Shown here piece after piece: positions 46,676-63,930 of a stretch of DNA of 64,000 nt (positions are counted from its first letter, which is position 1; every line of letters starts with the position of its first letter). Both the position numbers and the translations under genes were made by a program. The stretch spans positions 420,409 through 484,408 of the forward strand of contig RHPI01003124.1 in assembly GCA_009103225.1 (NCBI GenBank). The letters run 5' to 3'. The DNA is from Chlorokybus atmophyticus (Eukaryota; Streptophyta; Chlorokybophyceae; Chlorokybales; Chlorokybaceae). The notes under the pieces were generated by a model, which saw only the letters and a program-made list of their open reading frames with translations, had not been told where the DNA came from and searched no databases.

Positions 46676-47870
46676 GCGGCTCAATCTGTTTATTGATGCA
46701 TCGTTGGCCCCGAGCAGGGGTGCTCGTCAATTTTATGTGTGGTTATCCACTATGTACGTAAGCTGATCAATATGACAATCACACACGCACATACAAACAC
46801 AGACCAACAAGCTTAAGCACGTAATCAATTATGGTAGGGGCAACAAACAATGCCTATGTGCACTAAGTGCATGCACGGGGTGGTAAGGGAGCTTGCTATC
46901 CTAGTTAACATTCATTTTTCACATTTGAGACACAATCAAGTCTCAAACACACAAGGAGCAGCAACTTTATTGCACAGAGAGCACAAGCCCACAATAGCAC
47001 ATGAACGGTTATTCATGAAAGGCAAGCTTGCGTCATTATCAAGAGGTTAAGAGGCTTTGTGTGCCAGTGCACCAAGGTGCGGTGCAGTGCAGGGGCAACC
47101 TCGTGTGCAACGTTGTTGCCCACACCACGCGCAATTCGTTGGACTGGCACAAACCTCTGCATAATCGGGAAGGAGGACACTCGGAGAAGACTACTCTGAT
47201 GGGGTGACAGCACTGCGTCGCTCCTTCTACCCAGTAAGAAGATGTGGTAGGGTAACTGCCAGGCTTATCCTTCCATGTCGGTTTGTATACACATGGATAC
47301 GGGTTTGCCACGATAATGAAGACGTAACCGGTATGCTGGCGTCTATTAGCAAGGCCACTCGCCGGTTGACAGCCGCACGAGCAAGGGCGATGGGACCACT
47401 GCTGTGCCGCCCCAACACATCGCTGTCACCTCCACCTCTTCCTCCACGTTCATTGAGAGGAGGCCAACGCTCACGAGTGTAGCTTCACTTCTGCTAGGCC
47501 ATACATATTGCTGCGTTGCCGCCGTTGCAAGCAGACCAAGTCGTATGCACAAGACTAAAGGCGTACAGCCTAAGACATCGGGAAAGGTGGTTATCTGCAT
47601 GCCCGAGAAGCAGGAGTTGGAATTCACATTATTAAGTGGATGTCGAGCATCAGCATACACGACGGCTATGAGCACGACACAATGCAATCGATTAACGCAC
47701 AAGTATTAGCCTTGAAGACGTTATTAATGGTCAAATTTATGCATAACATAACGCGGATATGCATAAACACTTATTGAATATGCACTTATCAATGTTAGAC
47801 TATACCATACTGCAACCGAATTCATGCCTTACAGATGAATTCAAGCCCCCCTCAAATGGAATACCCCCCT
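46676..47870. other. no gene supported; possible interior of the degraded retroelement
   Basis: Only short frames (for example 47204-47482 with an Arg/Ala-rich stretch) lie between the integrase relic and the LTR. None is recognised. Confidence 0.35.
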
Positions 47871-48541
47871 TGTAACAGTCAAGGCCAAATTCTGTGATTT
47901 TCATGGCCGTTTTAGGCCTTATTTGTAAGGTACATGTTTTTAATGACTTGTGGCGGATATCGGCGAGTTATGAGTCTGCCGCGGATATCGACCGGGGCCC
48001 CAAGACCAGTCCGGAAGGTGCCAGAAAACGGAGGGCCAGTCGAGAAGGGCTCGACCAGATTTCTGGAAGGGCCTGGCGCCAAGTAATATAACTTGACCAT
48101 ATGAGCAGCAAATTAGGGGATCTTTGGTGCGTTGGAAAGGTCTAGAAGTGTACTACAAGGTTATGCAATAACATCTTAGCATCTAGTTTTGTGTAGCACG
48201 GAAATCGTCTAGACAGTAGTATGTGCAGACTGGTAGGTATAAAAGCGACATTCTACAATGTGCAATACAACCTTTAGCTCCTTCGTTTCTGGTGTGCAAG
48301 CTTGGTGGTGGTTAGCAGGGTTGCTAGCGTGTGTCCACTGGTGTGTGCTTGCTTGTATGAGGATCCAAGGCGCTACACAAGTCGGTGTGTAGCTTCGAGC
48401 GCGTGCGCGTGCGTATGCGAGTGGCGGGGCGCGCATGTGTGCTTGGCAGAGGGGGCAAGGTTCCGGTGTGACTACTGTGCCTTAGTGAGAGGGTTGTTGA
48501 TTGGACCAACTCACAGGTAACAAAGCACGAGCATCGTCACA
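47871..48541 (+). mobile_element. LTR, copy 2 (671 bp)
   Basis: Full-length homologue of 13021-13685 with the same TGTAACAGTC start, CGTCACA end and TATAAAAG box (near 48238). The flanks CCCCT and GCAGC do not form a target-site duplication. This fits a 3' LTR of a larger element or a recombined copy. Confidence 0.7.
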
Positions 48542-48838
48542 GCAGCAATGCACAATGCGTGGGCAAGTTGTTTAACAATATGCAAGATTGCAACATCGTT
48601 CACTGTACTCTTATGTATGGTTGTGCAACAAGGGGTGCTTAGGAATTTTCTCAGAGACAAGTACGATTGGGGTACGTCATGTATATTCACGTGGTGGCTG
48701 ATGCTAGCGTTGTTATCAGTATATGCACAAAAAATGCACGCATGTGCATACGCCCGCGCGTTGACAACCAAGGTGTGCATGTACCACATGTTGCGAAGTG
48801 TTTCCATGCATGGCATATTTGGCTTAGACTCTACCAAC

Positions 48839-48893
48839 TTCACCTACTACTAATAGGTGAAGCAACGTTGAGTGATAGTATCACTCAGCGTTG
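48839..48893. repeat. two adjacent hairpins
   Basis: TTCACCTA/TAGGTGAA (8-bp arms, 48839-48861) is followed by CAACGTTGAGTGATA-G-TATCACTCAGCGTTG (48863-48893; 15-bp arms, one mismatch). Confidence 0.88.
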
Positions 48894-49166
48894 GCTACAC
48901 AACTGTACATTCCTGATGTGAAGTGACCCTCTTTGCACTGTTTAGCATCTATTCTCTGACTATGCATGCCACCTGCCTACAGATAGTACTCTGGTTTCAT
49001 TCAAGCTACTGCGCATGGCAGGCCTTCAGCAAAGTAACTATAGTCAGCAGCCTAATTTAACAACCGCAAAATCACACCCAATGCAGGAACCACTTACTGG
49101 TTGACAGCGAGAAGAACACGGGTGCGTAGCGTTGAGCCTGCGGTCATACTCAATGTACAAGATGAG

Positions 49167-51572
<2,406 letters not shown>

Positions 51573-51659
51573 CTGTGGCGCATTACAGTGTCAGTGTTGA
51601 TCTATCGAAGGCCTACACAGTGTGGCGACCATAATCTGTCAACCATGCGGGTTTCAAAC

Positions 51660-51660
<1 letters not shown>

Positions 51661-51690
<30 letters not shown>
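51661..51690 (+). repeat. (CAA)n microsatellite
   Basis: Ten CAA/ACA units upstream of the Cys-rich gene. It codes only homopolymer in shadow frames. Confidence 0.95.
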
Positions 51691-52410
51691 CGGAATTCAC
51701 CTTGCATAAGCATGCTGACACTGTGTTGGAAACATGTGTGCACATGACAGCCACACAACCCCAGCAGCGCAGTTGGCAGTTGCAGAGCGGCTGTGTGCCA
51801 CTCTGCTTCAGTGAATGTGCTTGGCGCATTTGGTGTTGCAGGCAACACCGCGGCACGTACGCACGCAGACACATGTACAGACAAAACCACACCCACACTG
51901 CATCCTTGCACTCACAGAGAGCTACATACGCTTATGCTGCCCCGTCCTCTCTTAATTGCATTGCCCCCCCNCTTCTCCTCTCTGTACACTGTGCCTGACC
52001 GAACAAGCTGATGTCCAAGGGTGCGTCGGGGTTTCTGGCACCCGCATCTGCCGGACTCAGCCACAGCGGCAACGACAACGCCAGCAACTACAGAAACATT
52101 CAACACCGCCCCATACTTGCTAGTGGACACCCCCAACCCCAACAACACCAGCCACAACCACATAAACGACAGCAGCGGCGGAATGCTGCAACCCGAGTGA
52201 GACGAAGACACACATTCTACCTCCTCCCAATTCCACCATAGACATGCTTTAAAAAATGAGCCGCTGGATAAGCCAATGGGATTGAACATATGGGAAGACA
52301 AGCAGATAACTCAGTTTTTGCAAACAGGCATATATGCGGACGGAATGAGCTATAGAGATAACGACCGCATCTAGCACTGCTCGCAAGTATGTGTAGTCAA
52401 AAGGGGCCTT

Positions 52411-52770
52411 ATGAGTAAAAGCCATCGCAATGGAGCCTCTATAAGTTTAAGCACCAGTCAAACGAGCGGCCATTGTCTCGACTTTGCACAAGGAGCTGGG
52501 ACATTTAGGGGTGAAATGCACACTCAGCTTGGTACAAGGCACTTATTGGTGGAGAGGCATGACCGCACAGTGCAGGAGGTAGTGGCCAACTTCACCACCT
52601 GTGATTGCATTAAAGTCAACTTTACAATACGCAGCATGGAGCTGCACCCCAATGCCCACTTAAGGACTGTTCTCATAGTGGAGAAACTCCTTATTCTGAT
52701 TGTAGTTGAGCACTTATTTAGATGGATCGAGCTGACCACGTGTATGATGTGTCATGAGTGGCAGTGTTAG
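52411..52770 (+). CDS. hypothetical protein, 119 aa
   Basis: ATG at 52411 opens a 119-codon single-exon frame: a Ser/Thr-rich start, then HLLVERHDRTVQEVVANF and a hydrophobic C-terminal part (TVLIVEKLLILIVVEHLF). No family is recognised. It lies alone between the Cys-rich gene and a poly-C run. It may be chance or a repeat relic. Confidence 0.2.
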   Translation: MSKSHRNGASISLSTSQTSGHCLDFAQGAGTFRGEMHTQLGTRHLLVERHDRTVQEVVANFTTCDCIKVNFTIRSMELHPNAHLRTVLIVEKLLILIVVEHLFRWIELTTCMMCHEWQC

Positions 52771-52924
52771 CGTTATATAAACCGCATGCCATTACGGTAT
52801 ACATAGCACTGTGATATGAACTTCATGTTAAACATGACATATTATATAATATACAATATATATCAAATACTTATTGGTATGCATTAAATGTAATTGATTA
52901 TTTTTTATCATATTTGCCCGGTCA

Positions 52925-53036
<112 letters not shown>

Positions 53037-53559
53037 AGTGGGTGGCTTTGCAAAACAGCAGTGGGGCTTCAACCGTAAATAGAATACACCGTGAGGTGCT
53101 TATGCACACATGCTTTATAATGTTGACAGTATCAATTGTAAAAAAGCAACTTGAAGGCCTGGTTGAGCTCGAGATTCATTAATACTACAACATATCAAAA
53201 TACAATTGTTGCAATTAATTCTGCATTTAAGCTAGTAGAATAGCCTATGCTTGTAAGGGAAAGAAGCGATGGAAGCTCTGCTTGCATGGCGTGTGTATGT
53301 ATATGCTGCTTGATTAACACCGCTTACTTAGCAGAGTTTTTAAACGTTTTCATTAAACATTATTCATGCATATCATCATTCCAATCTGCATTATGCTAAT
53401 GGATACACTTATGTGCATCACAATATTACACGTATCGCGGCTGGTGTATGCAGTGCTTGACCAATCACACCTGCCAACATGAATGCTGTTACTGAACACA
53501 CTTTGCCGTATAGACTACAGGGGCATGTATAAAGTGCGAATTCTTCTTAGCGCCACACT

Positions 53560-54204
53560 TGCGACTAAGTAGGTTGTCACGCACGTCATGCGTTACGTTA
53601 TTCAAGCATCACGAAAGAATTCAGCGCACGCGCCGCCTGCTTCTGTTCCGTGCTGCTTAATCGGCAGGAGCTGCTGCACAGTGGTGCTATGATTGTAACC
53701 TACATGGTATAGGCTATATCATTGGCGTGCTGTTGTTAATGATGCGGACCATTTGTATAAGTCAGTAGCACCACTTGTGGCAGTGCATGCTTATCACGCT
53801 GGTGGGAGAAAGCGTCTTCAAACCCAACAACCATCAGCATAGCAGGCTCATAAAATAGAATGTGAGTATAGGCCTATAGTATAACGGTACTGGCAGTCCG
53901 ACATGCATGCGTGACAAGACATACCGGTTCTGCATGTCGCTTTCTTTCTAACAACGCAATCGCTTGTCAAGAGATAGAAAGATTAAGATTCAAGCAAGGA
54001 TCCGCCCACTTCAGCCTTAGTCGCTTCTGCAGCGGCAGGCCATCACCATCGCCGGTACGTGCATGCATCTTTCTGTGCGCGTGCACTGGCGAGTGTGTGT
54101 GTGCGCTCTCTTGACTAGACACCGTAGCATGTACGTTCAAGCTTAAGCTTTCTTCACTGCAAGCGTCAGGGTTTGCTGTTTGATTTCTGAGCAGTGCCGG
54201 AGTG
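53560..54204 (+). repeat. 5' flank duplicated upstream of the second NIDO copy (60134-61389)
   Basis: Ordered matches occur between the two regions: the GTGAGTATAGGCCTA...GGCAGTCCGACATG segment (53862 onward versus 60511 onward) and CCATCACCATCGCCGGTACG (about 54040 versus 60719). The duplication therefore covered upstream DNA as well as the gene. Confidence 0.65.
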
Positions 54205-57436
<3,232 letters not shown>

Positions 57437-58767
57437 TAAGCTTTATCGGTTTGCACTCAACACTAACAGTACTGGTGTTGTGCGCCTACTCTCAACGGAG
57501 TTTTGTTAGCTGCACCATGATCAGGTTGGAGGCAACGTAGGCTGATGTTACCGCTAGTGCACTTGCTTTCACGCTTGGCAGTAGCTTGCTCAAGCACAGC
57601 GCAAGGAGCACGCACACACACACGCACACACACACACACCGGCACTGTCAGTTTCTAAAACAGCAACATACAAACACTCGCAAACACAGCTTGAGCAGCA
57701 CACAATGCGACGCACGCATACATGCTTTTGTCCACCAGCAAAACATGCAACGAACCAACACTGCACACATGCAAGCAGACAGCTCGCACAGCACCTGCAC
57801 GAAGCGTCCAATCACGGCTTTTTATGCACGCGCGTGTGTATGCATCGATCTTTAGTCTACAATGCACATGCAAGGTATTGCATGGGTGTGCTTGAACACG
57901 CGCACGCACGCCTGCACACCTCAACAAAATACACGCGCAGCGCATGCAGCAGCAACATGAGGCACAACGACATCAGAACCAACATGCACATATGGAATAG
58001 TGATACACATCATACATCAAAATTTGTCGTGTCGTACACAAGTGAACATGTGTATATAAAGTGCGATTGAGTACACACAGATATGTGACAAAATGTTTTT
58101 GCTTTCCATGCGCTTTGACTTCCGCTTCATGATCCATTAGCAGCGTCTTGTACTTGCACTTCAACACGTTACTCTTCAATTCTTCATCTGAATGACTCGC
58201 ACGCCTGTTCAAGATTACAACATATAAAAATGTTGCAGAGACATTCTTGACGCAAACCTGCACATTGTAATACGCACGATAAAAAATAAAATAGCAAATG
58301 ACATCAGGAGACCTGTGCACCTGAACTTGGGTGAGTGGGAAGAGGGTGGAGTGTTAGATAGACTCCTACTTGCGGCAAGTGCGAAGGGAGCAGGGCAAGT
58401 GAACCAGCCCAATTACCCTAAGCTCAGCTGCATAAAAACCCCGCACCTTATTCCCTCAGGCTGGCCTGAAATGACCTGTGTGCTGTGGGGCAGCTCAGGG
58501 TGGAAAGAAGGGGGGGGGNNNNGGGGGGATCAATTGTACTATATGGGACAACAACAATACGCGGGTCCATACATGACTGCACTGCTGTAACAGCTACATC
58601 AATCAAGCCAACAACGCCAAGTCTGCCACCGTAAGTCCAGCAATTTCTGTCAATGAAGTGTCTCGTGCCGGCCGTTTGTCACGAGATGGCGCTGATCTCA
58701 TTGCTGCTAGTGCCATGATCGCTGCAGCCTGCGACCGCTGAAACACTATTGAGATGCGCTGCCGAAA
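57437..58767. other. intergenic, no gene supported
   Basis: CA-rich 57.6-57.9 kb, then unremarkable. A frame around 58.32-58.51 kb (NLGEWEEGGVLDRLLLAA, then NQPNYPKLSCIKT) runs into a G-run and four N (58519-58522) and could be a broken coding piece. It could not be assigned. Confidence 0.4.
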
Positions 58768-59268
58768 CTATGTCACCAAGCGGGAAATGAACCGTGACTC
58801 CAGCTCTCTTATATCAATCACACGGCGTGCACACATGGCTAACAGATCAACCGCTGGGGTCTCCATCCAACCATAGGTGTCAATTGCCAGGGGTATCAAA
58901 GTGTTAGCTGCTGCATGGTCGCCATACTTCGCCCTCTGCACTCTCTCTGCTGCCAGCACACCTGCTCTTGGCCTGGCGCGAGGCTCCGTAATGGTAACAT
59001 CCAATAGCAGACGCTGATCGCAGCCCGGCTCACACGCGACAATGTCCATGCGTCGCCCCTGCTGCTCATGCGCACGCATAGGCAGCACACCAAGAACCTC
59101 GCAACGCATCACGAACCTCGCCTCCCTCATGATGGCGGCGAATCCATCACGCACAGCATCGTGAGTGGCAATGAGGTGTCCATCTCGCATGCACATCGAG
59201 AGATGCGTGTGGGAAATGAACAGCCGAGGCCTGCCCCGCACTGCCGCTCTCCCTCCAAACAAGTCCAA
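58768..59268 (-). mobile_element. retroelement-type C-terminal domain (PD-(D/E)XK-like), fragment
   Basis: A 166-codon frame contains a His/Cys-poor segment with DIVACEPGCDQRLLLDVTIT, followed by RAKYGDHAAANTLIPLAIDT and YGWMETPAVDLLAMCARRVI. This order resembles the restriction-like nuclease region found downstream of reverse transcriptase in some algal and plant non-LTR or related elements: an acidic residue, a hydrophobic D-V-T-I/V strand, a K-Y helix, then 'PLA(F/I)(E/D)T.G'. No reverse transcriptase was found next to it, so it is a fragment. Family membership is inference from pattern. Confidence 0.45.
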
Positions 59269-60133
59269 CCATCAGCAGCTCATCATAAATTTCGCATGTT
59301 GCTGCTACGAGTTAGATAAAAGGGAGGGGGCGGACGCCGGAGAGGATTATGGTCGCCCTTAGCCGTCGCCTCACAATAGCGCGGATAATTTAACGTGTTT
59401 TATATTGAATATTGTGTCAATAATGTCACAGTTTGAACTAACTCGTTATTTTTGGCACAAATCACTAAAACTATTCTTAATCCGAGCTTGTGTTAGTGTT
59501 GGCACGAGCTGTCACGCTCATGCCATTGCTGCCACAACGGTTGTGCCAGCATATATCGATAATTCATGGACCAGTACCTTACAATGACACAGTGACTCTA
59601 TGTGATGCTAGTATTATCCCAAGACTTTTACGAGTTGCTGGTATTAGCACACAATTTGTGCCGGCAATGGCATACGGCGCTGAACCCATGTGCCACACAA
59701 ATGAAAACATTAACAAATGCATCCGAGGCTATGACAAACCCATCCATTGGTTACACGTTTATTAGTTGTTATGACTTAGCGCTACATTATTATATTGATT
59801 GAGTTGTGAAAGGCCTTTGGCTTAATTGCGAGGGGAAAAAAGTAAGGGAAGCAATCTTGTACATTGGCGTGTGCATGTGTGTGTAAGAAAAGCGTGCGAT
59901 GGTGTCTATGGAACATGCCTTCATGGTGTGCCTTCAAGCTGCAATTAAAATCTTAACTTAAACACATTTGTGCCTCGTATCAAATATATAAGAGGCGAAT
60001 ACATATGTGTATGTATACGACGTTTATGTGCGGATACCTACGCTTATTAATATATGTATGTGCACCACATGATTAGTGATGATCAATTACACTTATTTAT
60101 GCATGCACCTTTTCAACATTTACACCAGCATGT
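59269..60133. other. no gene supported
   Basis: A/T-leaning DNA with short frames only. Confidence 0.5.
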
Positions 60134-61389
60134 ATGCTATTCGTAAACGCATTCAGCCGGCGACCGACGTCGTCACGCGCGTCATACAAGGGGGCTAACC
60201 AGCATGTCATGTGTCACGTCAGCCGAGCAGCACGGCGCAAAAGCAGCTTCCGTGCTGCGTTATCGGGTCAGGAGGTGCTGCAATGCACTCAATGGTGCAC
60301 CGACTTTGTTGCATGCAACTAACAAAATTCCCCATTGGTCTGCTTCTGATACGGACGGATATGGAGCCATTGCACAGGTTAGCGCATTGCTTGTTGCAAC
60401 ATGCACTGAGCATGCCTGTTACAGACGGTCTCGCCGGTAGGAGAGCGTCTCCCGTGCTCATAATCCAGCGGCTTTGATAACCATTAGCATAGAAAGGCTA
60501 ATGCATAACACGTGAGTATAGGCCTAGCCTGGCAGTCCGACATGGATGCATGCATGACAAGACTGCATACTGCATGTCACTACCTCAAGCTGCTGACACA
60601 GCAGCATGTTTCGGCATATGCCATGTCTCGTTGCGGTTTGTGGATGTGGAGTATTTACGATAGTACCGCTTGTGATGCGATAGCTCCAGCATTTGTACAA
60701 TCAGTCACAAGAGCGGCAGCCATCACCATCGCCGGTACGTGCATTGCTTTGTGTGCGGGAGTGCACTGGCGCGTGTGTATGCTTTCTAGCATAGCTGTTG
60801 AACACTGAGCCAGCGCTGGCCAACTACAGCATACACATGCACCAGAACATACACACAAGGCGTGCACACAAGGCTTGCAAAGGGGTTTTACCCGAACCAA
60901 CAACTTGTTAATTCTGTTGGCCTTTATACCAGCCAGACTACACATGTCTACTTTAGCAGGCACCGCGTGAGCTATACTTAGCTGATTGCTAATATGTAAG
61001 CTTAATTCTTTAGCTTACACTCAAAGCTTTCCAACAAGCTAAGCCACGCTTCCCAAGGCTAAGTATACGCGAAGTTCTTGCCGTTCTCCGAAGGCGTTGG
61101 CTGCGTCAGGCTGCGCCAGCCTCATGAGCAAGTCCGGAATCTCCTACTTGGTCATACTCCGCGTAGTGGACTCGATATCTGCTACAGACTCATGACTGAT
61201 CGATATCAGCTCATACTAGTAGCAGTATCTCTAAGGCTCATGCCTTAGCCAATTCACAAGATGACTAGACTGAGCAGTGTGCAAGACATGCTCATGCTAA
61301 CAATAGCAACGCCGTAGTAAGTAAGCTTTGTTTGCACTGCACGGCACGCGTGCGCGCTTTGTTGACTGGTTTTGAGCAATGCTGGAGAG
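60134..61389 (+). repeat. duplicated 5' flank of the NIDO paralogue
   Basis: Diverged copy of the 53560-54204 region (see there), longer because of insertions at 60.8-61.3 kb. No separate gene was recognised. Confidence 0.55.
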
Positions 61390-62530
61390 ATGGCTTCATC
61401 TGGAGAGAAGCTTACCCTGTCTCTGCTGCTGGTCGTGGTGCTGATCGGGCACGCCTGCTTACATGTGGGCGCCATCACTATCAACGACTTGTACCCCTTT
61501 GGCGCCGACAATGACGACAATTTCTTCAACAGGTACGCTTGCCATGGCATGCCCGAACAGCAATGTGTGTGCGCATCCCATCATACGTGTGCACAGAGCT
61601 GTGCCACACGCATTGCCAAACCCCAAGCTGCTACTCATTCAGCTGTTATTGCAGGGGTGATGACATATCTTCGGGTCTCATCTCGCTGCCTTGTCTGTGC
61701 CCGTGTTCGGTGTCGCCGGCTTGAGCGGGGCGTACGTCCAACAAAATGGTAAGCGAGTCAGTAAGTAAATGCTGGTGAACCTGAATGCGAAAGTCAAAGG
61801 TGCATTGCATAGCTTAAGGTGCATTACGCCGTTGCAATGCAGGCGCAGTGCATTTTCCAAGGCCAGCATGGACTACCTCCCCCACCCAACACGTCTTTTT
61901 CTTTCGCGGGGATGAATACAGCATGGTCGCGGCGTACTGGACGGACCTCACCGCCACCTGCCAAACTTGCAAAGGCATCCCCTACCGCGCGGACGAGGAT
62001 GCTGACCTCCTCGCCGATATCACCAGCGACATACACGCTGCCTTCCCGAGTGAGGCACTTGCAACCGGCTTTTAATGCCGAGTCGGCGCTCATCGCAACA
62101 TGGATCAAGCGTGCGTGTGCGTGCCACTGGCCATTAAGAGTTGCGTGCTGCACAGATGTTAAAGTGTCTTCTTATTATCTCTTAATCAGGTGACCCTTTA
62201 CAAGATGAGATCTGATCCGTATGCAACGATCCCCACATTTAAAGTAGTGATCGCTTTTTACAAGCGCATGGTCCTTGTGGGCTTATTCTTCCCCGACCTA
62301 ACCTACGGGAGCCCTGGCGGTCAGCAACAACTTCCCTAAGTACTGTGACATGACTCTGCTAAGTGCGCACTATGTTTACATGTGATGTGTCATGTCAATA
62401 TGCAACACTTGGCACGTGTAGCCTCGGCACAAAGGGGTTTCAACCTCGGTGATGGCGTGCGCTCCTTTCGGCTGCCGTACCTGCCGTACGTTGAGGACAA
62501 TAAGAACGACGCTGACGACCACCCTCTGGC
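61390..62530 (+). pseudogene. truncated, frameshifted paralogue of the NIDO gene
   Basis: ATG at 61390 opens a signal peptide and a DLYPFGADNDD start closely matching the gene at 54205, with the same donor context. The second exon has lost one base relative to the intact copy near 61.69 kb. It is now followed by an extra GTAAGC...GCAG stretch splitting the exon. Near 62.07 kb one extra base (GGCTTTTAATGCC versus GGCTTCACCGCC) creates a TAA. Exons 3 and 4 are recognisable (VIAFYKRMVLVGLFF; FNLGDGVRSFRLP). The similarity ends within exon 4 at a 120-bp repeat unit (62531). The PKD part is absent. It cannot make the full protein. Confidence 0.8.
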
Positions 62531-62650
62531 TGTAACGCGGGGCTTAGCCGACTAGGCCATGATAGTAGAAGTCGCTACCATGAGAGGTTGTGTATTGCTT
62601 ATTGATGCTTTACAAGCCCTTCTTAGCCTACTCCACATTAACCGGCATTA
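62531..62650. repeat. 120-bp repeat unit, copy A
   Basis: Near-identical to 62821-62939, starting TGTAACGC(G/A)GGGCTTAGCCG and ending CCGGCATTA. It abuts the broken end of the NIDO paralogue. Confidence 0.85.
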
Positions 62651-62772
62651 TTACATTCAACCCGGCTGCAACCGCGATTTTACCTCACAGTTAAATTCAT
62701 AACCATTCTCACCAACAGCCTGAGATCGTTTCCAACGGTCGCGAAAACCTACCCACTCGCGCGCAATTCTGT

Positions 62773-62849
62773 GCGCCCGGTGGGACTCGAACCCACGACC
62801 TTTAGAGCTCCGATTACTAATGTAACGCAGGGCTTAGCCGACTAGGCCA
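62773..62849 (-). other. tRNA-like sequence with Pol III A and B boxes (tRNA pseudogene or SINE head)
   Basis: On the minus strand, TGGCCTAGTCGG fits box A and GGTTCGAGTCC fits box B. The T arm GTGGG-TTCGAGT-CCCAC is perfect and is followed by CGGGCGC. The 5' acceptor strand does not pair with it, and the anticodon arm is irregular. It is therefore not a functional tRNA. Its box-A half is inside repeat copy B. Confidence 0.6.
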
Positions 62850-62939
62850 TGATAGCAAAAGTCGCTACCATGAGAGTTGTGAATTGCTTATTTATGCTTT
62901 ACAAGCCCTTCTTAGCCTATTCCACATTAACCGGCATTA
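62821..62939. repeat. repeat unit, copy B (119 bp)
   Basis: Second copy of 62531-62650, 290 bp away in direct orientation. Includes the box-A half of the tRNA-like sequence. Confidence 0.85.
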
Positions 62940-63012
62940 CACTGGCCCCGCCTGAGCTGGATTTGTAGGAAAGCCCTTCTACCCAACATGGAAGGACGTA
63001 AGGGGGGGGGGG

Positions 63013-63131
63013 TGAGAGCTGTTGGCTGGTTCTAGGTCATGTACTGCATCTGACTTTGTGTTGTAGGCGGATAAGTTCGCGGGGGAGGCTGCAGCGGCGC
63101 TGCTTAATGCCTTGACATTGCCATACGCGCA
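63013..63131 (+). repeat. exact 119-bp copy of NIDO intron 8/exon 9 (56800-56918)
   Basis: Identical to 56800-56918 by my reading, bounded on the left by a G homopolymer (63003-63012) and on the right by N (63132). Most likely a misplaced contig end. Confidence 0.85.
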
Positions 63132-63239
63132 NTAGCACCTTCCGCAAAAGAATTACATTTGAAAACTACAATCCCTCTGTTTTTATATATCCAACTTTAC
63201 GGGGACAGTTATGATATCACAATGACATCAAGCAAGATA

Positions 63240-63265
63240 ATTGAGTATCAAGTTTGATACTCAAT
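63240..63265. repeat. perfect 12-bp inverted repeat, 2-nt loop
   Basis: ATTGAGTATCAA-GT-TTGATACTCAAT in intergenic DNA. The remaining 63.27-63.92 kb shows no supported gene. Confidence 0.9.
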
Positions 63266-63924
63266 GTGCATAACTTGTTTTGTGCCTGCATTAATATGTA
63301 GCGTCAATCTAAGAAGTTCTTCAGTTGTGCATAAAAGAATAAGTGTCTTTATTGTTGCTTTGACTTACTCTGACTTGTACTTGGCTAGATACACATTGAA
63401 GTGCTCCCCAAACGTGCACACTCGCACACACGCACATAAGATGGGCGCTTCTCTGAATAGTGTTTAAAAGACCTTCCCCCATCTCTGTAATGTCATTGGC
63501 GACTAAATTGGGCACTTTACACAATTACAACGGGATATGAATACTCAACCACTTGCTGCCATTGTGCAGCACACAGTCATATACTCCCCCTTGCTGCCCT
63601 TTTACTCAACTTGGGTCGGAGGGCAGCAAGGGTGTGTATTTGAATATATGTTGCATACAGGCCAAAATGAAGCGCTTGGCATGCGTAATTTACCGGCCGC
63701 TTGCCTCCTTGAGGCAAGGCTCCCTGCCTTTGTATGTAATGACTGAGCACTCAACACAAGCATGAGGTCTCTGTCGTTGTACTTTTGCATAGTATGTGAC
63801 TAAACATGCTGATCTTACTCTTTCAAGCTCTGTGCATCACGAGTCACTGAAGCATGATGCTTACGCATGTTTATAAATGCATAGGGTATGAGTCATGAGT
63901 ATGAGTCAATGCGTGTCACCGTTG

Positions 63925-63930
63925 GAGAGA

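Noticed and set aside
62773-62849. Functional tRNA gene on the minus strand
   Set aside because: Good A and B boxes and T arm, but the 5' acceptor strand does not pair with the 3' strand and the anticodon arm is irregular.
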